DNA of 15,441 nt. It comes from Bacteroidota bacterium (GTDB taxonomy: Bacteria; Bacteroidota; Bacteroidia; Flavobacteriales; Weeksellaceae). The notes beneath the pieces were generated by a model, which worked only from the letters and a program-made list of their open reading frames with translations, was not told where the DNA came from and searched no databases. The stretch spans positions 1 through 15,441 of the forward strand of contig JAEYOX010000067.1 of the NCBI GenBank assembly GCA_023411265.1, in the 5' to 3' direction. A program made the position numbers and the translations under genes. Below are positions 13,847 through 15,441 of the stretch, in pieces (position 1 is the stretch's first letter; each line of letters begins with the position of its first letter).

Positions 13847-15441
13847 ATGAAAATATTTTTACTGAAGATTCTTTTGGTATACATTTCCTTTATTTCTATC
13901 CATAGTACTGCCCAGCAAAAGATAGTTTCGGGAAAAATCATTAATTCGGAAAATGGAGAAGCCTTGCCCTACGCTCAGATTTATATCGTGAATTCGGACG
14001 GCTCGCGAAGTATGGCATCTGCTGATTTTGACGGATTTTATTCCATTCCTTATGACACAGTTCCCGATTCGCTGGTGGTTTCCCGTGAAGGTTTTGAAAG
14101 AAAAAGTTTTTTTATCAGAGAGGATTTTCATGCCGAACATCATGTAAGTCTTCAAAGAAAGGCTGCGCAGAATAAAAACACCAAAAAAGCTGAAAGAGCC
14201 AGCGAAAGGAACATTGATGAAGTGGTGATCACCAAAAAGAAGAAAAAATATAAAAATCCCGCCTTCGAGATCATGGAGAAGGTAATTGAAAGAAAACCCA
14301 GGAACAATCCTGAAAAGTTTGATTCCTATTCGTATGAAAACTACAACCGAATGGAAATTTCGATCAGCAATTTCGGGAAAAAACTGGAAAAAAGGAAAGT
14401 TGTTCGCGACATCAAAGCCATCATGGAAACCGCCAAAGAAGTGGCCGGAGAGGACGGCAAACCTCTGTTGCCGGTGTTTATTTCAGAAAACCTTTCAGAT
14501 TACTACTATCAGAAAAGTCCTCATCAGTCTACAGAAATCATTAAAAAAACTAGAATTGAAGGCATCGGGATTGAAGACGGCAGTATGTTTACCCAACTCA
14601 CCAGTTCTACTTTTGTGAAATACAATTTCTACAACAACAACATCCGGATTCTGGGAAAAGATTTCGTCTCACCTATTAATGATACCTATAAACTGCTGTA
14701 TGATTATGAGCTGGTCAGCAAAAACCACGAAATAGACGGAGAGCGGTATTATCTGCTGAATTTTAAACCCAAAAGAGAATCTGATCTCGCTTTTATGGGC
14801 AGCATGCTTATCAATCATGGCACGTATTCACTTTTCAGAATAGATGCGGAAATTATGCCTACAGCCAATATCAATTTTATTCATTCCCTGAAAATTCAGC
14901 AGGAAATGATGCGGCTTCCGGATGAGGACAACTGGCTTCCGGGAAAAACCAGAGTATTTCTGGAAACAGCCAGACCGGGAAAAGAAAGTGTTGCCGTTTT
15001 TCTGAAATATTATTCTTCTATTAAAGATCCGGTCATCAATCAGCCCATTAATAAGGAGGTTTTTGAGAAAGAAATAGTGGTCTTGGAAAATGCGACAACA
15101 GAGGATGAAGCCTATTGGGAACAGAACAGGCACAGCACGATGACCGCAGCTGAGAAAAAAATGTACGGCATGATCAAAGAAGTGAAAAACCTTCCGTCGC
15201 TGCGCACGTATTTGGATGTGATCGAAGTTTTGCTGAACGGATATTATAAAGTCGGGAACATCAGTATTGGTCCGTATCTGTACACTTTGGGTTATAATGA
15301 TGTGGAAGGACTGCGGCTGAGGGCAGGATTTAAAACCAATCAGCATTTCAGTAAAAAATGGATTTTCGGAGGATATCTGAGTTATGGTTTTAAAGATGAA
15401 AAACTGAAATATGGCGTTCACGCAGATTATATTATTTCCCG
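13847..15441 (+). CDS. DUF5686 outer-membrane protein with carboxypeptidase-like regulatory domain, 3' end outside the window
   Basis: The frame is open from the ATG at 13847 to the window end: 531 codons without a stop, so the gene is cut by the edge. Residues 1-23 are a signal peptide (MKIFLLKILLVYISFISIHS, then TAQ). A carboxypeptidase-regulatory-like beta-sandwich follows (about 25-98: VSGKIINSENGEALPYAQIY, SADFDGFYSIPYD, DSLVVSREGFERKSF). A linker leads to VDEVVITKK-type text (NIDEVVITKKKKKYKNPAFE, residues 123-142), then the DUF5686 body with SYSYENYNRMEIS near 160. The last part in view (KVGNISIGPYLYTLGYNDVE and RLRAGFKTNQHFSKKWIFGG) looks like the first strands of a C-terminal outer-membrane barrel. 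Full-length relatives are around 800 residues. The role is unknown; TonB-receptor-like N-terminal architecture points to the outer membrane. Open frames on the opposite strand and in other frames here are shadows. Confidence 0.92.
   Translation, partial: MKIFLLKILLVYISFISIHSTAQQKIVSGKIINSENGEALPYAQIYIVNSDGSRSMASADFDGFYSIPYDTVPDSLVVSREGFERKSFFIREDFHAEHHVSLQRKAAQNKNTKKAERASERNIDEVVITKKKKKYKNPAFEIMEKVIERKPRNNPEKFDSYSYENYNRMEISISNFGKKLEKRKVVRDIKAIMETAKEVAGEDGKPLLPVFISENLSDYYYQKSPHQSTEIIKKTRIEGIGIEDGSMFTQLTSSTFVKYNFYNNNIRILGKDFVSPINDTYKLLYDYELVSKNHEIDGERYYLLNFKPKRESDLAFMGSMLINHGTYSLFRIDAEIMPTANINFIHSLKIQQEMMRLPDEDNWLPGKTRVFLETARPGKESVAVFLKYYSSIKDPVINQPINKEVFEKEIVVLENATTEDEAYWEQNRHSTMTAAEKKMYGMIKEVKNLPSLRTYLDVIEVLLNGYYKVGNISIGPYLYTLGYNDVEGLRLRAGFKTNQHFSKKWIFGGYLSYGFKDEKLKYGVHADYIIS

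Noticed and set aside
14240..14260. A-rich run in the DUF5686 gene as a possible frameshift site
   Set aside because: The frame continues unbroken on both sides with domain features, so neither an error nor programmed slippage is needed.
14286..14618. 110-codon plus-strand frame inside the DUF5686 gene
   Set aside because: It is in another frame of the same strand; the true frame from 13847 passes through with family features.
14828..15421. 197-codon minus-strand frame near the window end
   Set aside because: It is antisense to the DUF5686 gene, whose frame is open throughout and shows recognisable domains; the predicted product is Phe/Ile-rich shadow sequence.
1..15441. Mobile elements, prophage, CRISPR arrays, toxin-antitoxin or defence islands
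   Set aside because: No transposase, integrase, direct-repeat array, att-like repeat or known defence domain was seen; gene content and composition look uniform and chromosomal.

Overview
The window is a stretch of ordinary chromosome from a member of the Bacteroidota, most likely class Flavobacteriia and probably a Chryseobacterium-like member of the Weeksellaceae. The evidence is: gene starts lacking clear Shine-Dalgarno sequences; repeated TAnnTTTG -7 boxes 10-25 bases before start codons; lineage-typical families (BT_3928-type membrane protein, DUF1599, DUF5686 with a carboxypeptidase-like regulatory domain, secreted YceI, the Bacteroidetes form of alanine dehydrogenase); and protein sequences resembling Chryseobacterium and Elizabethkingia homologues as I remember them. 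No tRNA, rRNA, CRISPR array, insertion sequence, integrase or phage gene was seen, and no gene-free gap exceeds about 220 bases.

Layout. 1-2829 (+): a secreted YceI-family protein with its own promoter and terminator, a small alpha/beta hydrolase, and a single-chain iron-sulfur L-serine dehydratase (sdaA). 2967-4664 (-): a zinc alcohol/formaldehyde-dehydrogenase-like enzyme followed after 27 bases by a conserved protein of unknown function with a C-terminal membrane anchor. A strong hairpin separates this pair from sdaA. 4887-6899 (-): tsaE (tRNA t6A modification ATPase), alanine dehydrogenase with its own internal promoter, and a small membrane-anchored protein whose start overlaps the alanine dehydrogenase stop (TAATG). 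6977-9642 (+): dnaG primase, divergent from tsaE, then clpP. 9711-12548 (-): a tight four-gene operon of DUF1599 protein, BT_3928-type membrane protein, TerB-like protein and tpiA, convergent with clpP across a bidirectional terminator. 12657-13499 (+): folP, divergent from that operon. 13503-13739 (-): a small unknown gene convergent with folP, with only 3 bases between the stops. 13847-15441 (+): an outer-membrane DUF5686 protein that runs off the window end.

Most genes are housekeeping: DNA replication, tRNA modification, proteolysis, glycolysis, folate synthesis, and serine, alanine and aldehyde metabolism. I do not see a clear new defence, mobile or biosynthetic system. The observations most worth a second look are a primase with all four zinc ligands of its N-terminal zinc ribbon replaced, a -7 box placed so close to the dnaG ATG that its mRNA may be leaderless, the dehydrogenase/tail-anchored unknown gene pair, an alanine dehydrogenase in which the usual catalytic histidine aligns with glutamine, and the internally duplicated DUF1599 protein heading the tpiA operon.
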